Shown one piece after another: positions 34,283 through 44,234 of a stretch of DNA of 64,000 nt; the first letter of the stretch is position 1, and every line of letters starts with the position of its first letter. This stretch comes from Winogradskyella ludwigii (GTDB taxonomy: Bacteria; Bacteroidota; Bacteroidia; Flavobacteriales; Flavobacteriaceae). Where the stretch lies: positions 186,001-250,000 of the forward strand of contig NZ_JABFDF010000005.1 in NCBI RefSeq assembly GCF_013403985.1, in the 5' to 3' direction. The translations under genes were made by a program, and so were the position numbers. Below the pieces are notes generated by a model that worked only from the letters and a program-made list of their open reading frames with translations, was not told the DNA's origin and searched no databases.

Positions 34283-37200
34283 TTAAAAATTAACATTTAA
34301 ACCAAAAGTGAAACTTCTTACCACTGGACTAGCACCTACCTGTGCACCATAAGTTGTTGGTCCTAAATAATCACTACCTGTTGTAGCTACACCTTCTGGG
34401 TTGTAAGATGTATAGTTATCTGCCATTATGTACAATAGATTAGAAGCGGCTAGATAAGCTCTAACAGAACCTAAGCCTATTTTACTAGTTAAATCTTGAT
34501 CGAATGTGTAACCAATAGTAATATTTCTTAATGCTATAAAAGAAGCATCTTGTACCACAGCATCTGTTTGATTTCTATTCGCAGTATAAAACCTACCATT
34601 GTGATCAGCAATACCATCACCACTAAGCTCTCCAGAAACTACATCTACAACATTATTATCAAAACTATCTGCTAATAATCCTCCCCATTGAGAACCATAA
34701 TAAAGTGGATCTACATTATAAACCTCTGCTCCATGAGATCCTTGGAATTGTAAAGACATATCAAAAGACTTATAGCTAAAGTTATGTGACATTCCCCAAT
34801 AGAAATCTGGAGTATTTTGACCTATCTTAACATAATCCTCACTATCTATCACTCCATCTCCATTTTGATCTACTACATAAGACTCACCTACCTGACCATT
34901 AATGTATCTTGTCGCATCTGCGATATAAGAATCCTCAACAGCTCCGTCTGTTTCTAATCCCCACATTTCACCAATACCACCACCTACATAATTTCTAAAT
35001 ACTGGACCTCTACCACTTTGTCCATAAATTGCTGAAGGTAATTCATCTAAACCACCTAAATCTGTAATTTCTGTAGTAACCGTAGATAAATTAGCCGCCA
35101 TACTCCATTTGAAATCATCGTTGCTAATTAGCCTTCCATTAAATTCAAACTCCCAACCAGAACTTCTTACATCTCCAGAATTAAGTACAATGGACGGTGT
35201 ACCTAATACTTCAGAAACACTTTGATTAATCAAGATATCTTCAATATCAGAAGTATAATAATCTACACCAAATGTAAAACGGTTATTTAAAACTCCGAAA
35301 TCAATACCATAGTTCGTTTCTGTATTTGTTTGCCATGTTAAATCTTCGTTTGCTACATTTTCTGGGATTAAATAGCCAGTCCCAAAGTATGTTGCTGAAG
35401 GATCTAATAGACTTAATGCATCATACGACCCTAAGAAAGACGTTGTTCCTAAAGACCCTGTACTAAATCTTAATTTTAATTTACTAATTGTATTATTATC
35501 TTCTAAAAAAGATTCATTATGCACATTCCATCCTAAAGAAAGCGCTGGAAACGTTGCATATTGTTCATTAGCTCCAAAACGAGAATCACCATCTCTTCTT
35601 AAGGATACAGATGCTAAGAAACGATCGTCATAAGCATAATTAACTCTTCCAAAAACACTTTCTCTTATTCTTGTCTCTTTTCTTTCAGTAACAGTAATAT
35701 CTGCAGGATCAAATAATTCGAAACTAAGAACTGCTTGATCTGGCACATTTACAGCATCCAAAGCGGTTCCAATAAACTTAGTCGTTTGATATTCTACACC
35801 AGCAACAGCAGAAATATCATGCTTTCCAATCTGTTTTGCATAGCTTAACGTTGTTTCACTTAATATAGACCACACTTTTAAATCTGTTTGATCCATAAAT
35901 GTTTGGTTTATTCTTGCTCTAGAATCATACCCAATTAATCTATGTTCATATTCTTGAGTATCTTTTAAATCTCCACCTAAAACAGTTTTTATATTTAAAC
36001 CATCTATGATGCTATATTGTAAATAAGAATTTACATTACCAAAAAACGTTTTCTCCCAAGACTCAGAATTATCTAACTTTGCAGCAGGACCAGCATCACC
36101 AGAACCTCCAATACCATTATTACTTCTTCCATAATGCCAATCGTTCGCCGCCATACCTGGTTCTAAAGCATAAATACTATTAGCTTCATAACCTGAACCT
36201 CTATACCCAGCATCAAATGCATCTAATCCTAAGCTCTGTGCTTGAGCATCCAATGCTTGAACGAATGCAATAGATTCTTCCGTATGATAAATAGGACTAA
36301 TTGCTGCTGACCTTAATAAATCTCTCATTTCAGGACCTAATATATCTCTCTGAGATGTAAATCCATTAAAACTTACACCTGCTTTAAATTTGTCTCCTAA
36401 TTTAGCATCAATATTTAAACGTGCATTTAATTTTTCGAAACCTTCAACTATTATAACTCCTTCAGCTTTTTGGTAACCTACAGAAGCAAAATAATTAACA
36501 CTATCCGTACCTCCACTCATGCTAAAATCATGACTCGTTGTAGTACCATTTCTAAAAAGCCAATCTTCTGGACTAATTGCACCAGGCGAGTTTTCAAAAG
36601 CACTTAATCTATACTCTAAAAAATCTGAATCTATATCATTAACCGTACTTGTCCAATTACCAGCAGCAATTTCAGATCTAGCATAAGACGCCCATTCTGA
36701 AGCATTCTTTAATATATTGTCACGGTACTTACTTGATGTACTTACATAAGTATTATAACTAAAACTAGTTTTACCAGACTTTCCTTTTTTAGTTGTAACT
36801 AAAACAACACCATTTGCACCTCTAGAACCATAAATAGCAGAAGAAGCTGCATCTTTTAATATTTCTAAGCTTTCAATATCGTTTGGATTAACAGTTTCTA
36901 AACCTCCTGAAATTGGAAATCCATCAACTACAATAAGAGGGCTTGACGCACCTGAAATTGAAGAAGCTGCTCTAATCTGAATTTTTGGAGCTGCACCAGG
37001 TGATCCATCTTGATTCTGGATTAACACACCAGATAACTTACCTGCTAATGCTTCATCTACACGAGTAACTTGTACAGCTGCAACATCTTTACCACCAATA
37101 CTAGATACAGATCCTGTAAGGTGTGATTTTTTACGTGTACCATACCCTACAACCACAACCTCTTCTAATGCGCTAGTATCTTCTACTAGTTGTACATTAA

Positions 37201-37474
37201 TTGTTGTCTGAGCATCAATAATTACGTCTTGAGTAACATATCCTACATATGAGAATTTTACAACATCTCCCTTCTTGACTTGTAATTGATAATTCCCGTC
37301 GAAATCTGTTGTTGCTCCCGTAGTTGTTTCAGCAATGATAATGTTTGCTCCAGGAATGGGCATATTATCTGCTGCTGAAGTCACTGTACCTTTTATGGTA
37401 TAGCTATCCTGAGCAAAAATCATTACACTAAAGAGAAGTGTAACCATTGTAATGAGTTTAATTTTTAAATTCAT
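34283..37474 (-). CDS. susC: SusC/RagA family TonB-dependent outer-membrane transporter
   Basis: 1063 residues: signal peptide (to about 21), carboxypeptidase-regulatory-like domain at about 25-105 (IKGTVTSAADNMPIPGANIIIAET region), TonB-box neighbourhood LEEVVVVGYGTRKKSHLTGSV, plug domain with IESLEILKDAASSAIYGSRGANGVVLV, then a 22-strand barrel ending VRSFTFGLNVNF. It imports alginate oligosaccharides into the periplasm with SusD. Its promoter region holds three tandem operators. First gene of the susCD operon. Confidence 0.95.
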   Translation of the reverse strand: MNLKIKLITMVTLLFSVMIFAQDSYTIKGTVTSAADNMPIPGANIIIAETTTGATTDFDGNYQLQVKKGDVVKFSYVGYVTQDVIIDAQTTINVQLVEDTSALEEVVVVGYGTRKKSHLTGSVSSIGGKDVAAVQVTRVDEALAGKLSGVLIQNQDGSPGAAPKIQIRAASSISGASSPLIVVDGFPISGGLETVNPNDIESLEILKDAASSAIYGSRGANGVVLVTTKKGKSGKTSFSYNTYVSTSSKYRDNILKNASEWASYARSEIAAGNWTSTVNDIDSDFLEYRLSAFENSPGAISPEDWLFRNGTTTSHDFSMSGGTDSVNYFASVGYQKAEGVIIVEGFEKLNARLNIDAKLGDKFKAGVSFNGFTSQRDILGPEMRDLLRSAAISPIYHTEESIAFVQALDAQAQSLGLDAFDAGYRGSGYEANSIYALEPGMAANDWHYGRSNNGIGGSGDAGPAAKLDNSESWEKTFFGNVNSYLQYSIIDGLNIKTVLGGDLKDTQEYEHRLIGYDSRARINQTFMDQTDLKVWSILSETTLSYAKQIGKHDISAVAGVEYQTTKFIGTALDAVNVPDQAVLSFELFDPADITVTERKETRIRESVFGRVNYAYDDRFLASVSLRRDGDSRFGANEQYATFPALSLGWNVHNESFLEDNNTISKLKLRFSTGSLGTTSFLGSYDALSLLDPSATYFGTGYLIPENVANEDLTWQTNTETNYGIDFGVLNNRFTFGVDYYTSDIEDILINQSVSEVLGTPSIVLNSGDVRSSGWEFEFNGRLISNDDFKWSMAANLSTVTTEITDLGGLDELPSAIYGQSGRGPVFRNYVGGGIGEMWGLETDGAVEDSYIADATRYINGQVGESYVVDQNGDGVIDSEDYVKIGQNTPDFYWGMSHNFSYKSFDMSLQFQGSHGAEVYNVDPLYYGSQWGGLLADSFDNNVVDVVSGELSGDGIADHNGRFYTANRNQTDAVVQDASFIALRNITIGYTFDQDLTSKIGLGSVRAYLAASNLLYIMADNYTSYNPEGVATTGSDYLGPTTYGAQVGASPVVRSFTFGLNVNF

Positions 37475-37581
37475 AATTCATTGTTTAGATTAATTTTTTC
37501 GTTGTTTATTTTAGTTTAATTATACTATAACTATAGGTCCGTTATAAAAATAGAATTAGGACTAATTCTTAGTATTATTAT

Positions 37582-37646
37582 TTGGTAAACCAAACTGGTT
37601 TACCAAATTGGTTTACCAAATATATATAAATATTTGTTAATTACAA
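37582..37646 (-). promoter_or_regulatory. susC promoter with triple 13-bp-spaced operator
   Basis: Three sites, TTGGTAAACCAA (37582-37593), CTGGTTTACCAA (37595-37606) and TTGGTTTACCAA (37608-37619), start exactly 13 bp apart. On the minus strand a -33 TTG (37644-37646), a 19-bp spacer and a -7 box TATATTTG (37617-37624) precede them; the end of the -7 box overlaps the first operator base for base. The rest of the 37475-37778 gap is leader and kdgF 3' region; nothing else is evident. Confidence 0.85.
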
Positions 37647-37778
37647 CGTTTTCGTAATTATTATATGTTAAAAGAGCACATATTAAAGTTAAAACAGCAT
37701 AGATTAATTAATCTGTAAGAATTATACGACTAATCCGTAACGTCTTCACGCATAGGACTAATCGCTTTTTGGGTATAA

Positions 37779-38150
37779 TTATTTATCTCCAAAGTAAGAA
37801 ACTGCACCACCACTTAAGAAATCTTCTCTTACCGGACTGAATGTATCAATAAGCTCTCCTTCTTCTAAACAAACTGCACTATGTATTAAATTAGGTTCTA
37901 TATAAACACCATCACCTGCTTCTACAATTTGCTTTACTCCATCAATTTCAAATTCAAATTTACCAGCAACACAAAATGTAGCTTGGGTATGAAAATGTTG
38001 ATGTGGAGTACCTAAAGCTCCTTTATCAAATTTTACTCTCACCATCATAATTTGGTTATCGTAACCTAAAAATTTTCTTGATACTCCTCCACCAAGTACT
38101 TCCCATTCGATATCTTTTGTAATAATGTACTTTTCGCTTAATCTTTTCAT
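37779..38150 (-). CDS. kdgF: KdgF-type cupin, unsaturated uronate ring-opening enzyme
   Basis: 123 residues, a single-domain cupin with the metal motif PHQHFHTQATF (about residues 48-58) and a second-strand histidine in PNLIHSAVC. KdgF proteins convert 4,5-unsaturated uronate monomers released by pectate or alginate lyases into the linear keto form, feeding DEH reductase. No signal peptide, so it works in the cytoplasm or follows import. Last gene of the PL6-PL17-kdgF operon, 21 bp after PL17. Confidence 0.9.
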   Translation of the reverse strand: MKRLSEKYIITKDIEWEVLGGGVSRKFLGYDNQIMMVRVKFDKGALGTPHQHFHTQATFCVAGKFEFEIDGVKQIVEAGDGVYIEPNLIHSAVCLEEGELIDTFSPVREDFLSGGAVSYFGDK

Positions 38151-38171
38151 AATTGTAATTTTTATTTGTGT

Positions 38172-40451
38172 TTAGTTAAAATAATAAGAACCTGACCACT
38201 CATAATTCTTATCGTTAATTTTGATATTATGTTTTACTTCCTTAGAAGCATTTGTATTTGCCGTGATAAATAGTTTTGTACGACCATTTATGTTTGTGAT
38301 TGAAACAGCTGTATAAGCTTCAGTATCCAAAACTACTTTTAATACAGCAATATTACTATTAGAATTAACTGCAGATTCTGAAATAGGACTATAATTACCA
38401 TGTGCTTCAATTGCAGAAACAAAAAGCGTGTTTTTTGTGTTTTTCCTCCTTAACATTATTGCCGCTTCTCTACGTAAATTAAATTCAGGATCATTTGCTC
38501 CGATTCTTGTAAATAAAATATCATCATTACTATCAGAAACCGTTGTTAAGCTATAAAACTTCCCTTTATTTAACCAAGAAAATTTAGTGTTTTCTTCTTT
38601 AGATTTCCCAATTCCTTCAACATATAAATGTTGGTATCCGTTTTTGCTTCCTAAAGCTTTTAAAGTCTCTGGTACTTTATAATCGAAATTTGTATTTAGC
38701 ACTTGTCCTAAAAAGTAATATGGAAAGTCGTACTTATTCGCTTTATTAGATACCACTTTCATAATATCTAGCACATAAGGTTTTTCAAAATCCTTATCAT
38801 AAATGATTGCCATTGTACGAAGCATTTCAGTTCCTGGATAAGCATTGGTTTCGGTTGCACTTACCACTTGAACATTTTCATTGTCTGAAGAAAAATAATG
38901 TAAATCAGAATGGTATTTAGATCCAATATCATATTTCCCCGTAAAATGAGACGTTTCATTTTGTGTTACGGTATTATGAGCAATCGTTTGTTTTGCCCAT
39001 GATTTGTTTTCCTTCAAATAATTACCACCACCTTTTTGTTCAATATTTACAAAACGTGCTAAACCATAATCCTGAATAACTTCTTCTCCATTTTCGAATA
39101 AAGAATACGACAACTTATCATAGTGACCATGACTAGATCCTTGTGCTGCATATTTAAAAACAAGCTCTATGTCTTTATTTCTTAAAATACCAACACCGCC
39201 TTGTGTTCCATTTGGCCCATCAGATAAATTAATAGATTTTTTCTCGAACGGTTTTGCTTTCCCATTTTTAATACCAAGCGCAACTGCCAAACCAGAATCG
39301 TCTAGCAATACTTTATTTTGTTCTGTTGCTATACTTAGTAAACCAGGATCTTGTGTTCCAAAATGGTATGAGATATCTACTGCAGTTACTAAAGCATCAT
39401 TATAATATGACATGCCTTTTTGCCCATCATTAAGTGGAAAAAACTCACCATCTGCATCAGATAAATTTAAAAGTGCGTTTATAGATTTTAAAAGCACTCC
39501 TTCTTTATATTCAAAAATCTTCAATTCTGGTTTTACATTATGTAAACCTTCAGCAAAAACTAAAAAAGGATACATGGCGTAGCGTTGATAATAAGGCCCT
39601 TCATTATAATAACCATCAGGTGAAAAAGGCTCTTCAATATTCGCTAAAAAACCTGCTTTTCCATCTTTATTTAAAAATCCACCATCATCATCTTTAGCCT
39701 TTGTATCTAAAGCCACTCCTTTTATTCCGTATAAGGCACGATCAATTAATTCTTCATCGTCCATAACCAAACCAATCATACCAACAGCTGCATTTCCCCA
39801 TGTACTATGATTATGAACTCTTTGGTAAAATTGTGGACTATCTACAGAAATATGATCTGCAAACGGTCTAAATAAATTGGTCTCTAATTTGTTGCGTTCT
39901 TCTTCTGATAAATAATTATAAACACAATCATAAGCCTGACTTACATAAACCAACCAATTAGAGTCATTTAAACATTGCCAAAATAACTTCCCTCTTGCAT
40001 ACGATCTAGTTTTGGGATGCAATGGCAACATTTTATACATGTCTTCATATTGCATTAGCATGTCTTTTACATACTTTGCATATTTTTCATCGTCTAAAAT
40101 TTGATACAAAACACCTGCTTTTTGTAATACTACCATATTACGTTTATGGCGCACATGTGTATAACCTCCAGAATAATCTAAAGGTATTGGTGTGTCTATT
40201 CCTAATGCAATTTCTGCATCTATTTCTTCTTTCACTTTTTGTAAAGTGTTATCAAAAATAGGAACATTACCTAATTGCGCTCTAATATCTTGAACGCCTT
40301 GAGCTGTAAGAATTAAATTAGGGTGCTCTTGATTTGTAGTGGTTTCATTTTCATTAATCACATTAACTTCGGTTTCTTTTTTACAGGAAAACGTAGTTAA
40401 TACAATTGCGATTAAAGTAATTTTGATGCTGATTTTACTAGTAAAGTTCAT
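38172..40451 (-). CDS. PL17 oligoalginate lyase (lipoprotein)
   Basis: 759 residues. The lipobox TTFSC (cysteine at about 23) anchors it to a membrane. An alpha/alpha-toroid domain (about 50-380) holds RVHNHSTWGNAAVGM with the Asn-His pair near residue 215 and EGPYYQRYAMYPFLVFAEGL with the catalytic tyrosine; the C-terminal heparinase II/III-like beta domain carries GSSHGHYDKLSYSLFENGEEVIQDYG. PL17 enzymes act mostly as exolyases that release unsaturated monomers from oligoalginate. Two bp after the PL6 stop. Confidence 0.92.
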   Translation of the reverse strand: MNFTSKISIKITLIAIVLTTFSCKKETEVNVINENETTTNQEHPNLILTAQGVQDIRAQLGNVPIFDNTLQKVKEEIDAEIALGIDTPIPLDYSGGYTHVRHKRNMVVLQKAGVLYQILDDEKYAKYVKDMLMQYEDMYKMLPLHPKTRSYARGKLFWQCLNDSNWLVYVSQAYDCVYNYLSEEERNKLETNLFRPFADHISVDSPQFYQRVHNHSTWGNAAVGMIGLVMDDEELIDRALYGIKGVALDTKAKDDDGGFLNKDGKAGFLANIEEPFSPDGYYNEGPYYQRYAMYPFLVFAEGLHNVKPELKIFEYKEGVLLKSINALLNLSDADGEFFPLNDGQKGMSYYNDALVTAVDISYHFGTQDPGLLSIATEQNKVLLDDSGLAVALGIKNGKAKPFEKKSINLSDGPNGTQGGVGILRNKDIELVFKYAAQGSSHGHYDKLSYSLFENGEEVIQDYGLARFVNIEQKGGGNYLKENKSWAKQTIAHNTVTQNETSHFTGKYDIGSKYHSDLHYFSSDNENVQVVSATETNAYPGTEMLRTMAIIYDKDFEKPYVLDIMKVVSNKANKYDFPYYFLGQVLNTNFDYKVPETLKALGSKNGYQHLYVEGIGKSKEENTKFSWLNKGKFYSLTTVSDSNDDILFTRIGANDPEFNLRREAAIMLRRKNTKNTLFVSAIEAHGNYSPISESAVNSNSNIAVLKVVLDTEAYTAVSITNINGRTKLFITANTNASKEVKHNIKINDKNYEWSGSYYFN

Positions 40452-40453
40452 AG

Positions 40454-42799
40454 CTAGTTTTTAGAAATAGTTCCTATATCTTTAAGGTCTGTTGCTTTTC
40501 CTTTTAATGAAGAATCATCTGACAATTCAAAGGTTCCTTCTTTAAATATTGGTTCTGTATTATAAAGGTTTTTAACGTTGTATTTTTGATCACCTGTCAC
40601 TTCAATTTTACCTGATTTGTAATAGTTATTATTAACCACGTTAACTATTGGCTCACCTACTACTAAGTGCATATTTAAACCTTTTGTGTTAGTGAAATTA
40701 TTGTTTTGGATATCGTTAACCTGAACTCCATATAAAGACATAGCTACTCCATATTTATTCTTCTTACCAAAACCTACATTATTAAATACATTATGGTCTA
40801 CTTCTAGGAATGGACCAAATGTACTTTCATCTTTTCCTCCTCTATATAAACGTAAAGCTGCACCTTGTAAATCGGTAACTGTATTGTTTTTCATTATTAA
40901 GTACTCTACATTATAAGCTCCAATATCATCCGTTTCTTTATCCAATGCCGCAATATGTCCTGAGATATTTTTAAATGTTGAATTTTGAATACTAATAGTA
41001 TCTGCAAATGTTCCTTTTGAAACTCGTAACACATCAAAAGAATGATTAACCACCATGTCTTTAAACTCACAGTTATCTATAAATAATTTATAGTTATCTA
41101 ACATTGAGTTTTTACTTGTGCTTATTACAGAATTCCCAGCATAATCTGGTGATTTTGTACCATCGAAAGTTACATTTTCTAGAGCGAGACTTCCACCATT
41201 TTGAATTTCGAAAGCCATCATTCTTTCAAATAGAATAGTCGCTTTTTCTGCTCCTGAAGTTTTAAACGTTAAGGGATGATTAATTTGAACGGCTTTAGTT
41301 AGTAAGTAGATTCCACCTGTTTCCAATTCTATAATATCTCCTGGTTTAGATTCCTTTACAATATTATACAACGTATTAATTCCGGCTTTTACTTTTATCG
41401 TTTTACCTGAACTTAAAGCTATTGTTTTATCTGCTTTAGAATACCAAGAAATACCAGTGTTGTCTTTTGTAGCAACCTTAGGACTGATGGCTATTTTGTT
41501 TTTAATTTTTTTAGAGGTGGGAATTAAAAATCCTTGTTCATTTTTTACTAATGTAATATCTTCATTTTTAAAACCTTCTTTAATGCTAGTCTCGCCATTT
41601 TTATCTAAAAGGTTATTTTTAAAAGTAATGCCACTAATATCTGCATCAATACTAAAAATATCTTTCTTTTTTGTGTTATAAATAATATTATTAGCAAACT
41701 GAGATGTTCTTGGTGCTTGACTTCTTTCTGAATCATTACCTGCTCCAAACAGAATATGATCGCAATCTATAAACGTATTATTATTTGCTTTTGAATCGAT
41801 TACTGGAACATAACGATTTGGTGGTGAATTTGGCACTCCATTCATCATTACAAAAGCACCTCTAAATCTATATCCTGTTAAACCAATATGATAATTATTA
41901 ATAACGGTTTGTGTTTCGTTAATAATACGAACACCACCTGTACTTGGTTTTCCGTTTCCTATAAATACATTTCCATCGACCAATGTTTCATTTCCATGAC
42001 GCATTGTTAATGTTCCTGTACATTCAAAAAACGTATTATATTTAAATGTGTTTTGGCAAGATTTGTTTGAAATAATTTCGTGCTCTCCGTTAGTTCTATC
42101 AAAATAATTAGATTCTACTAAAGTGTTTGAGTTTTCTAAGGCATGATGACTTGTTCCTATTCTTAATGTTTCGCCTCCATTATTTCCAAAAGTTGGACGA
42201 GGACCAAAATAGTTGTGATCTATTTTATGATTATTAGCCAGACTTTCTTTGGTATCTAAACCAACAATCATAGTAACACCTAGATTCTTTTTACCTACAA
42301 TATGATTATGATCAATACGATTATTTTTTCCGTAGATAGTAATCCAATAATCTTGTACTTGACGTTCTGGATTATTAAAATTATCAATAACACATTCCGT
42401 TAATCTTGTATTATTGGCCATTTCTTCTCTATTCTTTCTGAAAGAAATAACAGCATTTGTTGGTGTGTACCCATTTTTAAAAACAAGACCTTCTACAATT
42501 AAATGCTCTCCTGCTAATTGTAAATTTGAAGCCCCTTCTAAAGTTACTTTTCCTTTTTCCTCAACGGTTAATTTAATTGGATTTTCAACAGTTCCTTTAC
42601 CTTCGAAAACTAATTCTGCATCTTTCCATATTCCATTTGCTAATGTAATAACATCGCCTGGATTTGCATTTTTAACTGCTTTATTAAATTCAGATATATT
42701 ATTAACTAACAATACATTAGGATCAATACTTTTGAATGAAAATGCTATTAAGGAAACAATAATTACTAATAAAAAACTGAGGAATCGATTGATTTTCAT
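40454..42799 (-). CDS. PL6 alginate lyase (first copy)
   Basis: About 781 residues with a signal peptide (FLSFLLVIIVSLIAFSFKS) and no lipobox cysteine. Two parallel beta-helix halves: the first (about 25-420) is chondroitinase-B/PL6-like with the catalytic Lys/Arg neighbourhoods KKNLGVTMIVGLD and GTLTMRHGNETLVDG, and HNYFGPRPTFGNNGGETLRIG; the second (about 470-780) is another right-handed helix. The ATG at 42799 is used. An in-frame ATG at 42835 would lie in the operator pair and upstream of the expected start of transcription, so it cannot be used from that promoter. Confidence 0.92.
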   Translation of the reverse strand: MKINRFLSFLLVIIVSLIAFSFKSIDPNVLLVNNISEFNKAVKNANPGDVITLANGIWKDAELVFEGKGTVENPIKLTVEEKGKVTLEGASNLQLAGEHLIVEGLVFKNGYTPTNAVISFRKNREEMANNTRLTECVIDNFNNPERQVQDYWITIYGKNNRIDHNHIVGKKNLGVTMIVGLDTKESLANNHKIDHNYFGPRPTFGNNGGETLRIGTSHHALENSNTLVESNYFDRTNGEHEIISNKSCQNTFKYNTFFECTGTLTMRHGNETLVDGNVFIGNGKPSTGGVRIINETQTVINNYHIGLTGYRFRGAFVMMNGVPNSPPNRYVPVIDSKANNNTFIDCDHILFGAGNDSERSQAPRTSQFANNIIYNTKKKDIFSIDADISGITFKNNLLDKNGETSIKEGFKNEDITLVKNEQGFLIPTSKKIKNKIAISPKVATKDNTGISWYSKADKTIALSSGKTIKVKAGINTLYNIVKESKPGDIIELETGGIYLLTKAVQINHPLTFKTSGAEKATILFERMMAFEIQNGGSLALENVTFDGTKSPDYAGNSVISTSKNSMLDNYKLFIDNCEFKDMVVNHSFDVLRVSKGTFADTISIQNSTFKNISGHIAALDKETDDIGAYNVEYLIMKNNTVTDLQGAALRLYRGGKDESTFGPFLEVDHNVFNNVGFGKKNKYGVAMSLYGVQVNDIQNNNFTNTKGLNMHLVVGEPIVNVVNNNYYKSGKIEVTGDQKYNVKNLYNTEPIFKEGTFELSDDSSLKGKATDLKDIGTISKN

Positions 42800-42810
42800 A
42801 GGACTTAAAA

Positions 42811-42862
42811 TTGGTTTACCAAATTGGTTTACCAATATACACGATTTTAGGTATTAACCCAA
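42811..42862 (-). promoter_or_regulatory. PL6-PL17-kdgF promoter with double 13-bp-spaced operator
   Basis: TTGGTTTACCAA occurs at 42811-42822 and 42824-42835, start-to-start 13 bp. On the minus strand a -33 TTG (42860-42862) and a -7-like TATATTGG (42832-42839) are 20 bp apart, and the -7 box runs into the first operator as at susC. Confidence 0.82.
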
Positions 42863-42923
42863 AATTATATAGCTATTTAACTCAAATCTGTTCTATTTTG
42901 ATAGAAGCATAAAAAACCTCTGA

Positions 42924-44198
42924 CTAAAAATATTCCATTAATGCTAAGACACCATTATAAGAAATAATGCATGCAAAAAGAAGCGACGCAAACAATCCTA
43001 TGTTTACAAAGAGACTTGTTTTGTAACCTTTCATAATCTTCTTACTGTTAACAATCATGATAATTCCAAGAATAACAATAGGCAAAACAAATACATTAAA
43101 TACCTGAGATAGAATCTGAATTTCAATTGGGTTAGCACCAAAAGCAGGACCAATTAAAGCTACTAAACAAGCAACAGCTGTTATAATTCTAAACTGACGA
43201 GAATTTGTATCTAACTCACCTGACTGGTAATCTGCAATCAATAATGGTGCGATTAATAAACAAGGAAAAATAGATGATAAACCAGCACTTAATGCTCCAA
43301 AGAAGAAAATAGAAACGGCCCATTTACCAGCAACTGGCTCTAAAGTATTTGCCATATCTAAAACCTGAGTAACTTCTTTACCTTGATAATACAAAGCTCC
43401 TGCAGCTACTGCCATAATAACTCCACTTATCACAAATATTAAAATAGCTGCTGTTATAGAATCTCGTTTTTGCTGATCTAAATTTTTAATGGTCCAACCT
43501 TTTCCTTTTACAAACAGAGGCCTTGACAAGAATGTAGCAGAAGCCATCGTAGTCCCAACAAAAGCAGCAACCAACATTTTACCACCTGGAACATCTGGAA
43601 TTGTTGGTATTAATCCTTTAATAACATCTACAGAAAGTGGCTGTACAAAACATAATGATAATACAAATGACATTCCCATTAGAGTCACAAATATGACTAG
43701 TATTTTCTCAAAGAACGTATACTTACCGACTAACATTAAAAGGTAAAAAACAACTATAATTACAATCGCTGTAACCAAAACAGTTTCATACTTATAAGCA
43801 CTTAACCCTTCAAAATTAAGAACTAATATTTCAAAAATAATGTTGGATGAAATCCCTAAAATTCCCATTAGTGAGTTCCATTGCCCAAACGTAATACCAA
43901 TAATAATAGCAATGGCTAGAATCTTACCAAATTTAAAGTGTTTTTTAAATCCAAAAAGCGCTGTTTCGCCAGTAATTAAGGCATAATTTCCGTAGGCAAA
44001 CATTAAAATTCCAGAAAAGAGGCAACTCACTAAAAGCACCCATAACAACTGCATATTAAATTTACTTCCCGCTACAATCATTGCAGTAACACTACCTGTA
44101 CCAATAGTATAACCAATAGCAAAAATACCTGGTCCAAAGCCTAATATGATAGCTATTATTTTTTGTAAAAATGATTTTTTAGGCTTAGTTAATTCCAT
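42924..44198 (-). CDS. Nramp-superfamily transporter lacking the canonical metal-binding motifs
   Basis: 424 residues, about eleven membrane segments. FGPGIFAIGYTIGTGSVTAM at residues 17-36 aligns with the Nramp TM1 signature, but the metal-binding DPGN is replaced by IGTGS, and the TM6 MPH motif is replaced in GTTMASATFLSR. True Nramp manganese/iron carriers keep these Asp, Asn and Met ligands. Divergent clades without them include magnesium (NRMT) and aluminium carriers. Its place, 36 bp after a gluconokinase-6PG dehydrogenase gene in an alginate operon, makes an organic acid or a lyase cofactor ion possible. Substrate unknown. Confidence 0.82.
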   Translation of the reverse strand: MELTKPKKSFLQKIIAIILGFGPGIFAIGYTIGTGSVTAMIVAGSKFNMQLLWVLLVSCLFSGILMFAYGNYALITGETALFGFKKHFKFGKILAIAIIIGITFGQWNSLMGILGISSNIIFEILVLNFEGLSAYKYETVLVTAIVIIVVFYLLMLVGKYTFFEKILVIFVTLMGMSFVLSLCFVQPLSVDVIKGLIPTIPDVPGGKMLVAAFVGTTMASATFLSRPLFVKGKGWTIKNLDQQKRDSITAAILIFVISGVIMAVAAGALYYQGKEVTQVLDMANTLEPVAGKWAVSIFFFGALSAGLSSIFPCLLIAPLLIADYQSGELDTNSRQFRIITAVACLVALIGPAFGANPIEIQILSQVFNVFVLPIVILGIIMIVNSKKIMKGYKTSLFVNIGLFASLLFACIISYNGVLALMEYF

Positions 44199-44234
44199 TA
44201 TAGTAGTTATTTGTTGTTTAGTAGTTATTGGGCT

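Noticed and set aside
42799..42835. Upstream ATG at 42835 for the first PL6 gene
   Set aside because: The added codons are the operator pair and lie at or before the predicted transcription start; the signal peptide begins at 42799.
42924..44198. Plain annotation as manganese/iron Nramp transporter
   Set aside because: The TM1 DPGN and TM6 MPH ligand motifs are replaced, so the specific metal assignment is not supported.
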